DNA of 64,000 nucleotides, from contig CM069447.1 of assembly GCA_035610835.1 (NCBI GenBank), positions 36,988,057 to 37,052,056 on the forward strand, written 5' to 3'. This stretch comes from Ophiura sarsii. Its lineage: Eukaryota; Echinodermata; Ophiuroidea; Amphilepidida; Ophiuridae. A model generated the notes under the pieces. That model ran no database searches, had not been told where the DNA came from, and worked only from the letters and a program-made list of their open reading frames with translations. A program made the position numbers and the translations under genes. This document shows positions 34,676 to 46,412 of the stretch, in pieces (position 1 is the first letter of the stretch; each line of letters begins with the position of its first letter).

Positions 34676-34896
34676 TTTTTTTTTAGCGGCCAAATAGCGA
34701 GGGGAAAAAGTGCCCCTCCCCCACTCATTCGGGGCTCGCAGACGATCTACCGCAAGGCCACGGGGGGAAACCATACATGGCGAAGTATATCCTGCCCTGT
34801 ATATACCCTGGGGTCATTATTTTCGAATAACTGCCGAGCCGGGTGACACAAACACACCGCATCGTAGTAATTCGAAGAACTCAATGAGTGTTAGGG
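34676..34896 (-). mobile_element. Truncated tRNA-bearing TTAA element, copy 4
   Basis: Ends TTAGGG then TTAA (34897-34900). The reverse complement matches 23819-24089 through the tRNA-like part (gcagacgatctaccgc) but lacks the other terminus. Confidence 0.7.
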
Positions 34897-35091
34897 TTAA
34901 AATTTCAAATTTCGTTTGCAAAATGGTTTTCACTAAGAAGATGATTTTACAAACAGGATCTTATTAAATGTAAGAAAATTATCTTACAAATACGGTTTCA
35001 TTCAGTGTTAGGCTATTAGTATTAAATAAAAGATCATTTGGATTAACTAAAAAATATAGGATAATTTACCGTACTGACGTGTGTATGTATG

Positions 35092-35945
35092 TATAGTCCC
35101 ACCCTTTTTTGGCCCCAAATACGTAAATTAGGGGATGGGACTTAAATCTGGTGCCCATGTTGTGTGTGCATGAAAATTAAAATCTAAGTACAAATTTGTC
35201 CCGAAAATGACACATAATGGGGTCAATAGAGGTCAGTTGTGGACAAATTTGTACCAAAAAAAAAAATGTAAAAAAACCAAAATATTATTAATTTTTAGTG
35301 TCCATTTTCGAAAACAGCCGGAAAACCGGGTACCCAATTCGGTACCCATGTACCCGGAATAGCGGGCGGGTTCCCAGGTATAAGTCACAGCCTTAGTGTA
35401 AAGCAATGGCAATTTGACTCTAAGGAAAACAAAATATTAACTGCCGATACTTCAGGATTTGTCATACTTTTTCTAGTTATTTGAAGATGAAACTCTATCT
35501 TTGTTGGCTTTGTTGGCTTTGATGGTAGGCCTACGTGATCAAATACATCAAGTAGGGAATCTTTTAGCATCAGTTTTTGCTACATATTTGTGCAAATCTT
35601 CAAAAGTGTGTTGCATTTCGAGATCCTACGCCAGTTAAATCGTACGCTACACTTGGTTTTATGCACTCTGCAGGTTATCGCGGGATGATTTCTATCCCCA
35701 GACCCTCACAGAGTGCAGGATGACACGGGTACGTACCTGTAATACGCACGTATAGAATGATCCGTGTCACGTAAGAGAAATTGCACAGGGATAACTCATG
35801 CCTACTTTCCAGCTGAGTTACTGAAAGTAATTTTTCTAAGACTTGTACACTACTTTTTACCCCTGGGACTTAAGATGAGTGCCCATCCTAGTCTGAGATA
35901 TAAGCTCAATTAGGGGGTGGGACTTAAATCGAGTATGGGACTATA
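35092..35945. mobile_element. ~850-bp element with TATAGTCCCA ends
   Basis: TATAGTCCCA at the left and TGGGACTATA at the right, consistent with TA duplication. gggacttaaat recurs near both ends. It lies in intron 1 of gene 2. Confidence 0.65.
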
Positions 35946-36871
35946 CACGCATCAGTAATACAAACATAGGAGGTCAATATGGCTGTATATGGCTGTATAC
36001 GCCTACTGGCTAGTCATTCGCGTCATGCTCTACATTGAGAACAGGTTATACCTTTCAGTGTTTAGTTTGTATTTATACAGCACAACAAGGCTAGTTTTTT
36101 ATCACATTTGCAACCGGCAAGGAGTCGACGGATTATATGGCCCGCTGATGATCATGATGTAAATCGACCATTAGGTTGTCTTGCCGTAGCGCACGAATGA
36201 TTTACGCATTTAATGCGTGCAGTGTTGTCACTAGCCAAAATTTAGTGGCGGTTAATTTTACTGACGGCGAACGGAATAAGTGTTGCAAACGAAGTGCAGT
36301 GGATCATGGCATGGGGTCTATATGCCTTCTTAGTTAGGGGTTATTAATGCACTTTGAGGGTTCTTGCCACATAAATTCTTGTTTTATGAGGCAGTTTAAT
36401 ATTTTTTTTAGTTCCGTGCTGTTTTTTTACCTTTTTTTTTTAAGAGTGCCAGTCTGCAATCGTGAGTGTGAGTGCCGGCTCCTCCCGACCGCCACCGACC
36501 GCCTTAGTGACAACCCTGAATGCGTGCGTTGTTGAAATTTTAAACGGGACAGCTTGCATCAAAAGTATGCTGGTTAAAATGTGCATGTTTGCTAGCATTG
36601 TCAAGTTGGTGAAAAAGGGTGAAAACGGCTTGCGCATACTCTATGTGTCATGAAACCCATTAACTAGTGTCTGACAAAAAAACACTGTTGACACAATCTT
36701 TAAACATATATTCATATGATTTGTGCTTTTATTTATACTCTGTATGAACAACTTTAAAAAATCTATATACTGTACTAAGTATACTAAGTATACTGCATGC
36801 AATTTCACTTTCAAAGAAAAGTAGGGTAAACTACATGGTAAATAAGTTGATTATATTGTAAGATAACATAC

Positions 36872-36931
36872 CTGATTGTCTTTGCTTTCTTTTTGTGGTG
36901 TAGGCGGTATTTCATCATTGTTATCCATCAT
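36872..36931 (-). CDS. Gene 2 exon 1 (coding part): start codon exon
   Basis: Two consecutive ATG codons (36931 and 36928) open MMDNNDEIPPTPQKESKDNQ, followed by donor gtatgt in phase 0. This is the only start codon in a splice context compatible with the downstream phase 0 exons. A pyrimidine-rich acceptor (cttttatccctag) lies 30 bases upstream of the ATG, so the 5' UTR is probably split. The nine exons together would give about 714 residues. Confidence 0.6.
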
Positions 36932-37166
36932 TATGACTTCACTTTAAAGTTTGATATCAATCTAGGGATAAAAGTAAATTTGACCAACATATTTAATTAC
37001 TTACTTTGAAACATATATTATCCCTTTATGCCCCGAGTTGGTTTTAGGACTAGTCTTAAACAATCAGGGGAAACAAGGTAGGCACAAGGTAGGCCATGAA
37101 TGTAAACCCCTGAGGGCACTGTCGGATGGTATCCAAAAGATATTCATTACCTCATGAATAATCGGG

Positions 37167-37400
37167 ATAGCTGAGTACCAAGTGCGTTCCAATACAATTA
37201 GTCGTTAAAACTGCGCCGTTCGATTGTTTTTCTCATTGACCATGTTGATGTTGACCAACCAATCAAATTAAAGCCTTACGCCCTAAACTCAATATTCAAT
37301 GCGTTATGAGGAAACACAATTAAAGCTTATTTCTGTTTGGTTGAATGATAAAAATTTTAATGAGGGGATGACCCAACTTGGACTGGTTCAATAATCAAAA
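37167..37400 (+). repeat. Dispersed repeat, copy 2 (partner at 5792)
   Basis: Same ordered blocks as 5792-6030, with one short insertion (catgttgatgtt). Confidence 0.7.
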
Positions 37401-37780
37401 ATTTCCGAGATGCAATTGAGCAAATTTTAATTTACCGCCTGCCCTGGAAGAGTAAGCCGGGTTGGACCTTTGTTACTCGCGTCACGATACTTGTGTGATT
37501 GGCTCGTCTCGGTCCACTCATTCCCTTTCATACCTTGCGGGCTTTCTCGTGGCGTCCCTTTTGGTATCATTACGTTCATGGCATGCGAGAGGACGTGTTC
37601 TGATAGTTAAGTTGACTCTGAAATTTTCCCACCCACCCACCCACCCGCTAGAAGTAAGTGGGGTGTGATCCGTAGTAGGCCCACATTCAATGTTGTGACA
37701 TAGGGCATTGTTTTCTTTTCCAAAGGTTAAAAGTCATGAAATAAATGAAATTAATTGGATAATATGGTACATGACATATA

Positions 37781-38215
37781 GGCAAATTGTTTGAATAGGA
37801 ATTGGCCTAAATGAAATAATTAGTTGTGCATCTGGCAAAATTGACCCTGACATGTGCATTGGCACATCGATGACAAATTATTCGTGATTGATTGACAACT
37901 AGTATTTTGAATAATTTGATAATAACATATCTATGGCAAATTGTTTGAATAGGCATTGGCCTAAATAAAATAATAATTAATTGTGCATCTGGCAAAATTG
38001 ACCCTGACATGTGCATTGGCACATCGATGACAAATTATTCGTGATTGATTGACAACTAGTATTTTGAATAATTTTATAATAATGACATCTATAGCAACAT
38101 TGTTGGACTTTGCATTGGCAAAATGGTATAATGTAGATTGGTTGCATTGGCACATCTAAAATATTTGACCTGAGGTGCATTGGCACATGTGCATTGGCAC
38201 ATTGTGCATTGGCAC
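37781..38215 (+). repeat. ~150-bp tandem duplication with a TGTGCATTGGCACAT motif array
   Basis: 37781-37932 is repeated as 37933-38085 with few changes. The motif GTGCATTGGCACAT, an imperfect palindrome, occurs in each and then several more times up to 38215. Confidence 0.85.
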
Positions 38216-38527
38216 ATTTGGCAATTCATTTCGGCCTCTTTGTCTGTGCAATGGGGTTACGGGCCGGGGATAGTCTGTGCTCTCCTGTCGATTTGGTTGA
38301 TAACTTATATAATGGTCATTTGATTCCGTGCATTGTTGTGTAGATTATATGTTTTGTTTGACATGTGATACATGTAGGCTTTAAAAATAAAAGCAAACCT
38401 CTTGCATGACATGGTGATGTCATTTGCCATTGACAACAAACCAGACGTTTTAACTACCTATCACTCAGTTTTACGCTTTACTTGCCCATACCCAAGGGAT
38501 CAAGTGACGCTGTGTACGCTGTGTAAG

Positions 38528-39302
38528 CGTCCCCCGAGGCCTTTATTTACCTTTTTGGTTTGTGGTCAACATGCATGTGACGTCACTCTGCATATTATAT
38601 ATGACTAGACTAGCACAGCACTATTTACTAGCAATGTCATAATACCTTGGACATAATTTCACTAATACAGTACAGTGGCGTACTCAAGGGGGGGGGGGGG
38701 GTCCACGGGTGCCGGTGCCCCCCCCCCCCCCCCCCCCCTACCCCTGAAATATCCCTGTCTGTAAAAACGACCCTCTGTCGGTAGATTTACGATTATGACC
38801 CTGCAATTCTTTTGGCCGATTACATGTATGTGGACAACTTCATCCCCCCCCCCCCCCCCCCCCCATTTATCAAGATTTCACCTCCGGAGGGGAAAAAAGA
38901 AAAAAAATTACAAAAAATTGTGGAGTCTGTAAAAAAAATTGTCAGTACATCATGCCTTTCGTTGGTAAAACTATGGTTGCGTGAATGCGTATTATTAGCA
39001 TCCGTGCGTAAACCCGGTACTGCGTACTTACAGGCGCTTTTATTAATTGATCGCGCGTCCTCATTATTGGTCAATTGTGAAATTGACACGCGCATGCATG
39101 CATACTTGTTTGCGCATTTCATGTATTGGGATGCAGCTCTGCGAACAACAACAACATACACTCGCGTGAAATAGCTTGAATTATGTCCAAGGAATTATGA
39201 GGGACTATATTTACCCCGGAGCGGAGTGACGTGACATGCCGTTGACCACAATTTCACAAACCAAAAAGGTAAATAAAGGCCTCTAGGGTCTACGCCTTCG
39301 GG
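38528..39302. mobile_element. ~775-bp inverted-repeat element
   Basis: gaggcctttatttacctttt and the following ttggtttgtg...gtcaac block at the left recur inverted at the right, and ccttggacataatt (38651) recurs inverted at 39181. It encloses a hAT-like end and poly-C tracts. Confidence 0.7.
38673..38740 (+). mobile_element. hAT-like end running into G and C homopolymers
   Basis: CAGTGGCGTACTC followed by runs of G and of more than 20 C. The other end was not found. Confidence 0.45.
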
Positions 39303-39386
39303 GGACTCTTTTCTTAGGCCCCTTTTACAGTCATGACAGTCAAATGTGAGTTTACTGTTGCATTTTTGAAAAGCAGGACTAGGGCC

Positions 39387-39584
39387 TATACTCTGTTTGG
39401 CCATCTCGAGACAGTGACGTAACTGAACAGGCGCAGATTTTATGCACGCGTGTGTATCTTCCGCCTTTCAACGCTCGTGTTTGTACGCCAGCGCCGCGAG
39501 TATGCGCGCGCATTATGTGATGCAATTAATTAGTAGAATACGTGGTTACGTCGTCACTGTCTCGAGATGGCCAAACAGAGACTA
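39387..39584 (+). mobile_element. 190-bp MITE, copy 2 of 4
   Basis: Same ends and core as 12753-12942, with a duplicated tcg in the right arm and attaat expanded. Confidence 0.85.
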
Positions 39585-39755
39585 TTTTTTATAATTTAAA
39601 AATTTAAAAATTGTAATATTTTGGGGTAAAGTCACTGATTTAATATCATCGGCGTTGTAAATGTTAACTAGTATTATCCAAGGTACGAATAAAATTCAAA
39701 TGCTGTTAATTATGTCCTACCACCACCTACTGCCTTAATATAATTACAGATACAC

Positions 39756-39925
39756 TATACTCTATTTGGCCATCTCGAGACAGTGACGTAACTGCGTATT
39801 CTACTAATTGCATCACATAACGCGCGCGCAAACACGAGCATTGAAAGGCGGAAGATACACACGCGTGCGTAAAAGCTGCGCCTGTTCGGTTACGTCACTG
39901 TCTCGAGATGGCCAAACAGAGTATA
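39756..39925 (-). mobile_element. 190-bp MITE, copy 3 of 4 (inverted)
   Basis: Core runs in the opposite direction (aagctgcgcctgtt near the right end) and lacks about 20 bp of the core. Both ends are intact. Confidence 0.85.
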
Positions 39926-39933
39926 GACTAATA

Positions 39934-40121
39934 TATACTCTGTTTGGCCATCTCGAGACAGTGGCGTAACTGAACAGGCGCAGCTTTTACGCACGCGTGT
40001 GTATCTTCCGCCTTTCAACGCTCGTGTTTGTTCGCCAGCGCCACGAGTATGCGCGCGCGGCATGTGATGCAATTAGTAGAATACGAGGTTACGTCACTGT
40101 CTCGAGATGGCCAAACAGTAG
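39934..40121 (+). mobile_element. 190-bp MITE, copy 4 of 4
   Basis: Lies nine bases after copy 3. Its right end is cut at CCAAACAGTA, where the element 40120-40380 begins. Confidence 0.85.
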
Positions 40122-40380
40122 TCGTGGTCAGAATACTTCGGCACTTTTTTCTGTGACAACTGCGTACAGCGTAAACACAGAAGTGCGTTGTAGCCAGCGT
40201 GACAACTTATCAACAGCGTTAATCTTTGAGCAGTTCAACGCGTCGCGGGCCCTACAAATTGATTGGCCGGGATCGTATCTATGCCATGGGTCATGAATGA
40301 CCCCGCCCACACGCTCATTAACTAGACGAGACGCGCGCACTGGCGGTTTTAAAAAGTGCTGATGTATTCTGGCGACGACT
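40120..40380. mobile_element. ~260-bp MITE with 30-bp inverted ends
   Basis: AGTCGTGGTCAGAATACTTC and the right-end inverse AGTCGTCGCCAGAATACATC are imperfect inverted repeats with TA at the edges. It is inserted at the terminus of MITE copy 4. An older relative is at 10438-10645. Confidence 0.75.
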
Positions 40381-42226
40381 ATACATGTAGTATATTATTA
40401 AACAGATATAGGCCTATCATGTATTATGTATATCATCTGTTATCATGATCATGATGATTGTATTTATTTAAATATTTGTATTGTAAACTAAAAAAAAGTA
40501 AAACGTAAGCAAAAGTCTAAAAGAACAACGTCGGGTGACTGACTTCTGTAATCACCGCTAGAATTAGGTAGCTTTAAGTTTGTAAACACGTACTCACCTG
40601 TTTAGGCTGTAATCAAGATAATTACTGCATCTCGGTACACATACGATGTTTTATGTCTGATTTGGCGCGCCGAAAGTTAAATGGACTGTATCGATAAATG
40701 AACGGAAGTTCCAAAATGAATAGGTCAAATGTTTGCAGCTTTCTAAAGACAGAGGGCGCTGTGCCAATCTGTGTCCAACACCACAGATTGCGAGACGTTG
40801 TATTCTGTGCGTATGTTCACAGATTTAGGAGGATACCGGGTTGTTCAATAGAGAGCGGGCTTGCGAACGGGACTTCGTTTTCAAGGGAACAGCCTCTACT
40901 CACAGTAATTTCCAAAATCTCAACTATAAGATAAATCATCGGACTAGCTGCCGCGAGGAATTCTGGTACCCAGGATGCCCACAATTTGTTAAGATGTTAA
41001 TGTTAATTTTCATGCAAATATTTAGGGCTGAAAAGCAAAAATGCAATGATTGCACACATTGACGGGTACACTTTACCACGGTGGCGCACACCCGTCAATT
41101 GTTAGCCCCTTCAAGTAAAACGTTCCGTAGGTGACTGTTCATATTGTTATTCGAATTTGAAAGTAAATACACAATTCATGTTTATCCTATCAAAATAATT
41201 AATTCTTATAAAAATTTCAATTACAAAATTAACTCAATTGCAGTTTTTCAAAATTGAAAGAAGGACATTTTTGCTCCATATGCATGTTTCAATGTCTCGT
41301 GGACATAGGCTCACACGGAAATGGGTGCCTCCGTGAAAAGTCTTACCTAGAGCAAACGGGAATGGCAATTGACTTCCTTTTGTCTCTTAAAATTACCAAT
41401 TTGTATTTTCTTTTGCTTCTGAAAAGTTCTACTCACCCTGAATAGTCCCGTTAGTTGATTATCGTAATTACTTTCAAAAGCTATACGTCACTCGTTTAAA
41501 TGCCCTACAATACCATTATGGATTTTGTCGAAACGTGATGACATACTATTATTATGTGCGATGAAGAATGTGTACATGTTTATTATACTGAACTCTAAAG
41601 TAAACTTAACTCTCCTACTATCTGCAAGGAGAGTAAACCACAATCGAGACACATCCGCGAAGCCATTTGGATTCGACGAAAGGCACCCGACGCCATGAAG
41701 ACAGACGTGGGGCCCATTCTAAAAATCATGTCTACAACCCACTGATCTCAGAAAGCAACACGAGTCAGAAGAAGAGGAGAAATAGAAGTCGGCCAACAAT
41801 GCACCACGATTTAAAAATATGGCAACAACAATTAGAATAACACGTGGGACGTGTATAATATGTTTTAAAAATGCAGTTTTGAGCTTTGTGTTTGATAAGC
41901 TAAATGCTGACCATTAGTGGATTCATCAATATAACTAGAGAGAACAGTGTTTCTACTTTCAAGATTTGGTTTTCTTTTCACTAATGGTTACTTTTTCGAA
42001 CACATTTGAACCAACATGAAACAACATATTCAGAAGGGTACTTGTAGTCTGTTGCGACAACAAATAGTCTCTCATACTACATGTTATGATAATATATTAA
42101 ACCATCTTTAGAAGAAGAAGAAACGCGTCAATAGAGATAATCATCCCTTCTATTGAAGATTGAAGATCTATGATAACAGGCACTCTCTTTTTTCATCTAA
42201 AAGCCGTGATCGTTGTACCGATAATA
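40381..42226. other. No supportable gene
   Basis: Only unsupported short ORFs. A small hairpin (attgacgggt...acccgtcaat, 41056-41100) is the one structured feature seen. Confidence 0.45.
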
Positions 42227-42412
42227 GGGAGCTTTCGATTCGCACGACGGATGAATCTAGGACGGTTGAATGGCACTTTGAGTCATGTGCGCATGCGTCA
42301 ACTTTGTTATGCTACGACACGTATTAAGGGCCTAACAAGCGTCGTGGTGACGACGGCAACGTTTTGTGTTTTACCGTCGTAAAAGCGTCCGTCGTGCAAA
42401 TCGAAAGCTCCC
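42227..42412. mobile_element. 186-bp MITE with GGGAGCTTTCGATT ends
   Basis: GGGAGCTTTCGATTCGCACG at the left, with an inverse at the right differing by one or two bases, in a TA context. A truncated copy is at 52098-52240. Confidence 0.85.
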
Positions 42413-42589
42413 TAATAGATGATGATCTGGGACGGGTTATAAGCTATTTATGGCCGAAAACCATCTAGCATTTACCGAGAAATCTTCAAAATTAGCAGCA
42501 CTATAAGCAACACCGCCCCCCCCCCCCCCCCCCCTCCCACACGCACACTCCCCGCCGTACCGGCGTTCAAATAGTGGAGGAATGCGTCG

Positions 42590-42925
42590 TCTTATAAAAG
42601 CAACGGGTTTATGATTATAGGCAGGGGTTTATACTAGTGACGTGGTATAAGTATGGGTGTTAAAAGCAACATGGTTTGAAGGGGTTAATGAAGTAAGGTG
42701 GTGGTATAAGCCATGGGACCGGTAGGTCAATGAAGTAATGTGGTTTGGTAGGTAAAGGGGGTTAATTAAGTGTTGTGGTATAACCATATATGTATAAATC
42801 TATGGGTATAACCCATGGGATTTTGATGATATAATGAAATAATGTGGTTTCTAATAAGATTAAACCATGTGATAAAGCTTGGTGATGTGGTGTTAATGAA
42901 GTAATATCATAAGCCACTGGGCGTT
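42590..42925 (+). repeat. Degenerate tandem repeat
   Basis: Variants of ttaatgaagtaatgtggtat and ataagccatggga recur irregularly. The unit length varies and the array is decayed. Confidence 0.55.
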
Positions 42926-43156
42926 ACCTTTTTGCTGTGTTTCTGCCCGCAATATGTCTACAAATCTTAGAAATCCATACACCCAAATAGTGTCACCGAT
43001 GCACCAAATGTAATATAGAGTTAAGCAGCTATGGTCTTACTCTAGTCAAGTCATTTCGCGTAAACTGTCTACATGTTTTGTATTAACCACTGAAATTGTT
43101 ATATTCGACTATCACAACAACATTTATGACCATAATGATTTAAAATGTATTAACTA

Positions 43157-44215
43157 CGAGGGTCATTCAATAAGTTCTACCTCCTACCTCATAACTTTGC
43201 AATTATACAAGCCAGTCGTATGAAAAAGTCTACAATTAAAGCTTTGAATCTCAGCTACAAAATCATAGTAAATTAGTCTCAATACTCATTGTACTTTTCT
43301 GGATATGCAGTAAAAACCAAACTTCCATTTAGTGCGACGGAAACGGGTAAAAAACAACCAAATGTCTCCTAAGCGCTATTCATGTGGCCAATTTTAAGAG
43401 ACAAAATGTACCTATCGGTCAATTACAATCGTTCTAAGTTACAAATATCTCTTGAACAGACTTTAAACAATACAAGTGACTGATTTCTTGGCGTAAAATG
43501 CCCTCTATTTAGCCAAAACCAGACCAGGACAGCCATCAATCTTAACCCTACCTTAGAGAACCGCTGTAAAAGTCATTATTTGCTTTTCATAGGAACTAAG
43601 CGATCTTCATTATGCAGGACTAAATGGATATATTTCAAGTCTCTGGAAGATATATTTTTATATAACTGACTACCTGAGTAAATATTCTAAATGTTGCATA
43701 TAAGAAAAACTGATAAATTTACTAACATGTTAGGATTAAACATTCGAGGCATCACTGTGACTTGACTTGTAACAACGAACATTTGACGGAATATCAGAAT
43801 TCCAGTATGCTAAAGGCGTGTCAATACATTCGAGTTGATATTGTACTATTTGCGAGCTACAAAGGTTAATATTGCCTACAATCTAATTTATACATGATAG
43901 TATAGCATTATATTTGGAAATCATCCATTGTTTTCTATTTTCAGTATTTAAATCGGGCGGTTATGCCTAATCATACAATACGGAGAGAAAACGAAAAAAG
44001 TGTATTTATGTTGGGGTAATTTTCCGTGTCCGTTGTCCAAAATCTCTCTCTGGCTTTGATTGCATCATAACAAAAGTGAAATAGGTATCAATAAGCATTA
44101 ACTATAAATGTGTAGCTATGATTCAGAGCTATATAATCATGACAAATGTCATGAGGTCGACATTCATATTAGCGATGTTATGAGTGAGGAGGTAGAACTT
44201 ATTGAATGACCCTCG
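43157..44215. mobile_element. Intact 1.06-kb mariner-like non-autonomous element
   Basis: CGAGGGTCATTCAATAAGTT and its inverse, about 38 bp nearly perfect, flanked by TA (43155-43156 and 44216-44217). It has no transposase ORF. Relatives are at 22075-24147 and 4450-4835. Confidence 0.8.
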
Positions 44216-45512
44216 TACATCATCGACGTTGGTAAACTGTGCATAAGCAAGTTTAGATGTGGCAACCACCCAAATCGTGTATTCCTATTTGAAAAAGAAC
44301 TCCGTATTCGTAGACTGATTTCACTGTCATGTCACAAGTGCTACCGCAAGCATATAACGGACATCAAATGCAGCGCCCACTAGCGACCAGCTGAACAATA
44401 GGAATCGAACCACAGCTAAACATCAATGGTCGCTTGCTCCGATGTCAATTGTTTAAAGCTAACTATTGGGAGTCAATATATTAGAATATTGACATATCAA
44501 AGTTGTTGTTTAATGGTATGGATGTAATGAATATTAGTCAAACTCCTATTATGGATGAGATGAGAGCCAAATGCCATTCCCCTGCAACATAACAGATCGA
44601 TACAGATGAGTGAAAATTAATGTGTCGCAATTTTTTTTTAAAAATCAACAAAAATTAAAAATGTTTGCAACTTTCATTTCAAGATTTCTCTGTAATTTGT
44701 GCATTACAGAAAATGATTTCCGTTCATAATAATGATTTATATATCAAGGAATATTTTGATAGCTTACTTATTGAAATTGATTCTGTAAATTGTCTAATAT
44801 CAATGCTCCCGTAAGTCCCAAAATATAAATAATTTAGTTGTCCACGGTCAGTCCTTATATTTGGTCATATCTAAAACAGTTTTAGTGAGTTCACACGCTC
44901 ACCATAGGCCGGTGAACAATGATGTCAATAACGAAACACACTGATACAACAACAATGAATTTCAACACATTTCCCAATCGACACTCTGCTTTATCAACGG
45001 CTAATAATTCGCGTTTGAACTCACGTCAACTTAGCATAATCACACGCTACTACACATGAATGCTTTCATTGCACACTGCTCAATCGGTACGTCCAATCCG
45101 GCGCCCTGCACAATACAGGTATATCGTCTCAGGGCACTAATAAAACTCTATTGTACATTTCACGGACATAAATTATGCTAATGAGCTCATTAAATGACGT
45201 CACTCGCATCATCGGGTTTTTCCGATGATTGAAATACGTTGATTGAAATTCTAGGTAGAGTAAAATGATGTTCTTATTTGTTGTCTGTGAGCTTTTCTGA
45301 TTTTTTTCCCGTATTGGAGTATTTTTTATTGAAAATAGACAGTTCAAATTAAACGTTGGTTCCAAGTTCAACTGACAGCACATGTATTAAAGGCGACAGC
45401 AACGGCAATATGCAAGCAACATTTGAGAAAAAACGATGCCCGACTTTGCAAGAAAGTGTACGGGGAAGTGTACGGGTGAACATAACAAACAAACACAGAC
45501 TAGTAAATAAGC
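44216..45512. other. No supportable gene
   Basis: Unique-looking AT-rich sequence leading to the tRNA gene. No bounded element or splice-supported ORF was seen. Confidence 0.45.
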
Positions 45513-45529
45513 ACCTCTGTGGCGCAATT

Positions 45530-45569
<40 letters not shown>

Positions 45570-45586
45570 GAGTCCAGCCGGGGGCG
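45513..45586 (+). tRNA. tRNA-Asn (anticodon GTT)
   Basis: Anticodon stem and loop ttcggctgttaaccgaa, A-box region tggcgcaattgg and B box GTTCGAGTC match eukaryotic tRNA-Asn closely. TTTTT, a pol III terminator, follows at 45593. Two blemishes are an A:C at the first acceptor pair and one G:G in the T stem (ggtgg/ccagc). It may be a slightly decayed copy rather than a main gene. The minus-strand ORF here is the usual tRNA shadow. Confidence 0.85.
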
Positions 45587-45975
45587 TTGTTACTTTTTGC
45601 ATTTAATGCAGATCGACAAATCACAGTAAAAATATAATATTGACAAAATCACAGACCACTTACACAAAAATCGCATCTGCGCATGCTCCTGTCGTGATCG
45701 AAATCCACCACACAAGCAATGGGCGAGTTTTATAAGTGCAGGGTATATGTTCATCGGTTCAGCATGAGCGGGAAATTTGACTATGAATAAGGTATACGAG
45801 GTTTTAGAACTGACGGAAAATAAGATAGGAATGTCGAGGACAACCAATCAATATTTTATTATTGGCCTACCTGCTGGTTGGAAAATTCAGTCATGGATGA
45901 TTAGAAAGCTGTCACTTGGAGGCGCTGTATTTCATGTCCATAGTCTACCACTTGTGATGTATATGAATATTATAT

Positions 45976-45977
<2 letters not shown>

Positions 45978-46009
<32 letters not shown>

Positions 46010-46010
46010 A
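45978..46010 (+). repeat. TAA microsatellite
   Basis: About ten uninterrupted TAA units, starting the dispersed repeat that follows. Confidence 0.9.
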
Positions 46011-46412
46011 ATAATACAAAATACTTATATAGCGCCTTACAACAAGTTCTTAAAGCGCTTAAATACAAAGAGAAAAAGTACAATACATAAAATACAAACA
46101 AACAAATATGAGAGACATACAGGAACTGCGTATCAAAAATACAAAGGGCCTGCACAATAGTTGACAATATACTAGACAATCAGACACTATTATGTGGACT
46201 TAAAGATGAATCTTAAGACACTTTTTAAATTGGCCAAGAGATGACATTAAGCGAATATATGATGGTAAGCTGTTCCAAATATTTGGTGCTATGATCGCAA
46301 AGGTTATATTACTGTAAAATTTTGTGTTTCCTGTTGCCGGGATGCGAAGAAGATTTCGAGTAGAAGAGCGAAGGGTTCTCCCGGGAGTGTATTTAGTTAG
46401 GAGTTCTGTGAT
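46011..46412 (+). repeat. Left part of a dispersed 'atagcgcc' repeat, resumed at 48574
   Basis: atacttatatagcgcctta and ctgttccaaatatttggtg are blocks also seen in 34198-34420. The text breaks at ttctgtgat (46412) and resumes at gttggtgccatattg (48574), which identifies the insertion site of the element between. Confidence 0.6.

Noticed and set aside
36347..36653. Overlapping ORFs on both strands (60-65 aa)
   Set aside because: Both are in GC-richer sequence without splice or domain support.
37781..38215. CRISPR-like array
   Set aside because: Repeat units and spacing are irregular, and the context is eukaryotic.
39890..40340. ORFs over the MITE cluster
   Set aside because: They recur with each MITE copy and change frame between copies, so they are not coding.
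45387..45602. 71-aa minus-strand ORF ('PAGLEPPTFRLTAERANQLRH')
   Set aside because: The well-known antisense shadow of a tRNA-Asn gene.
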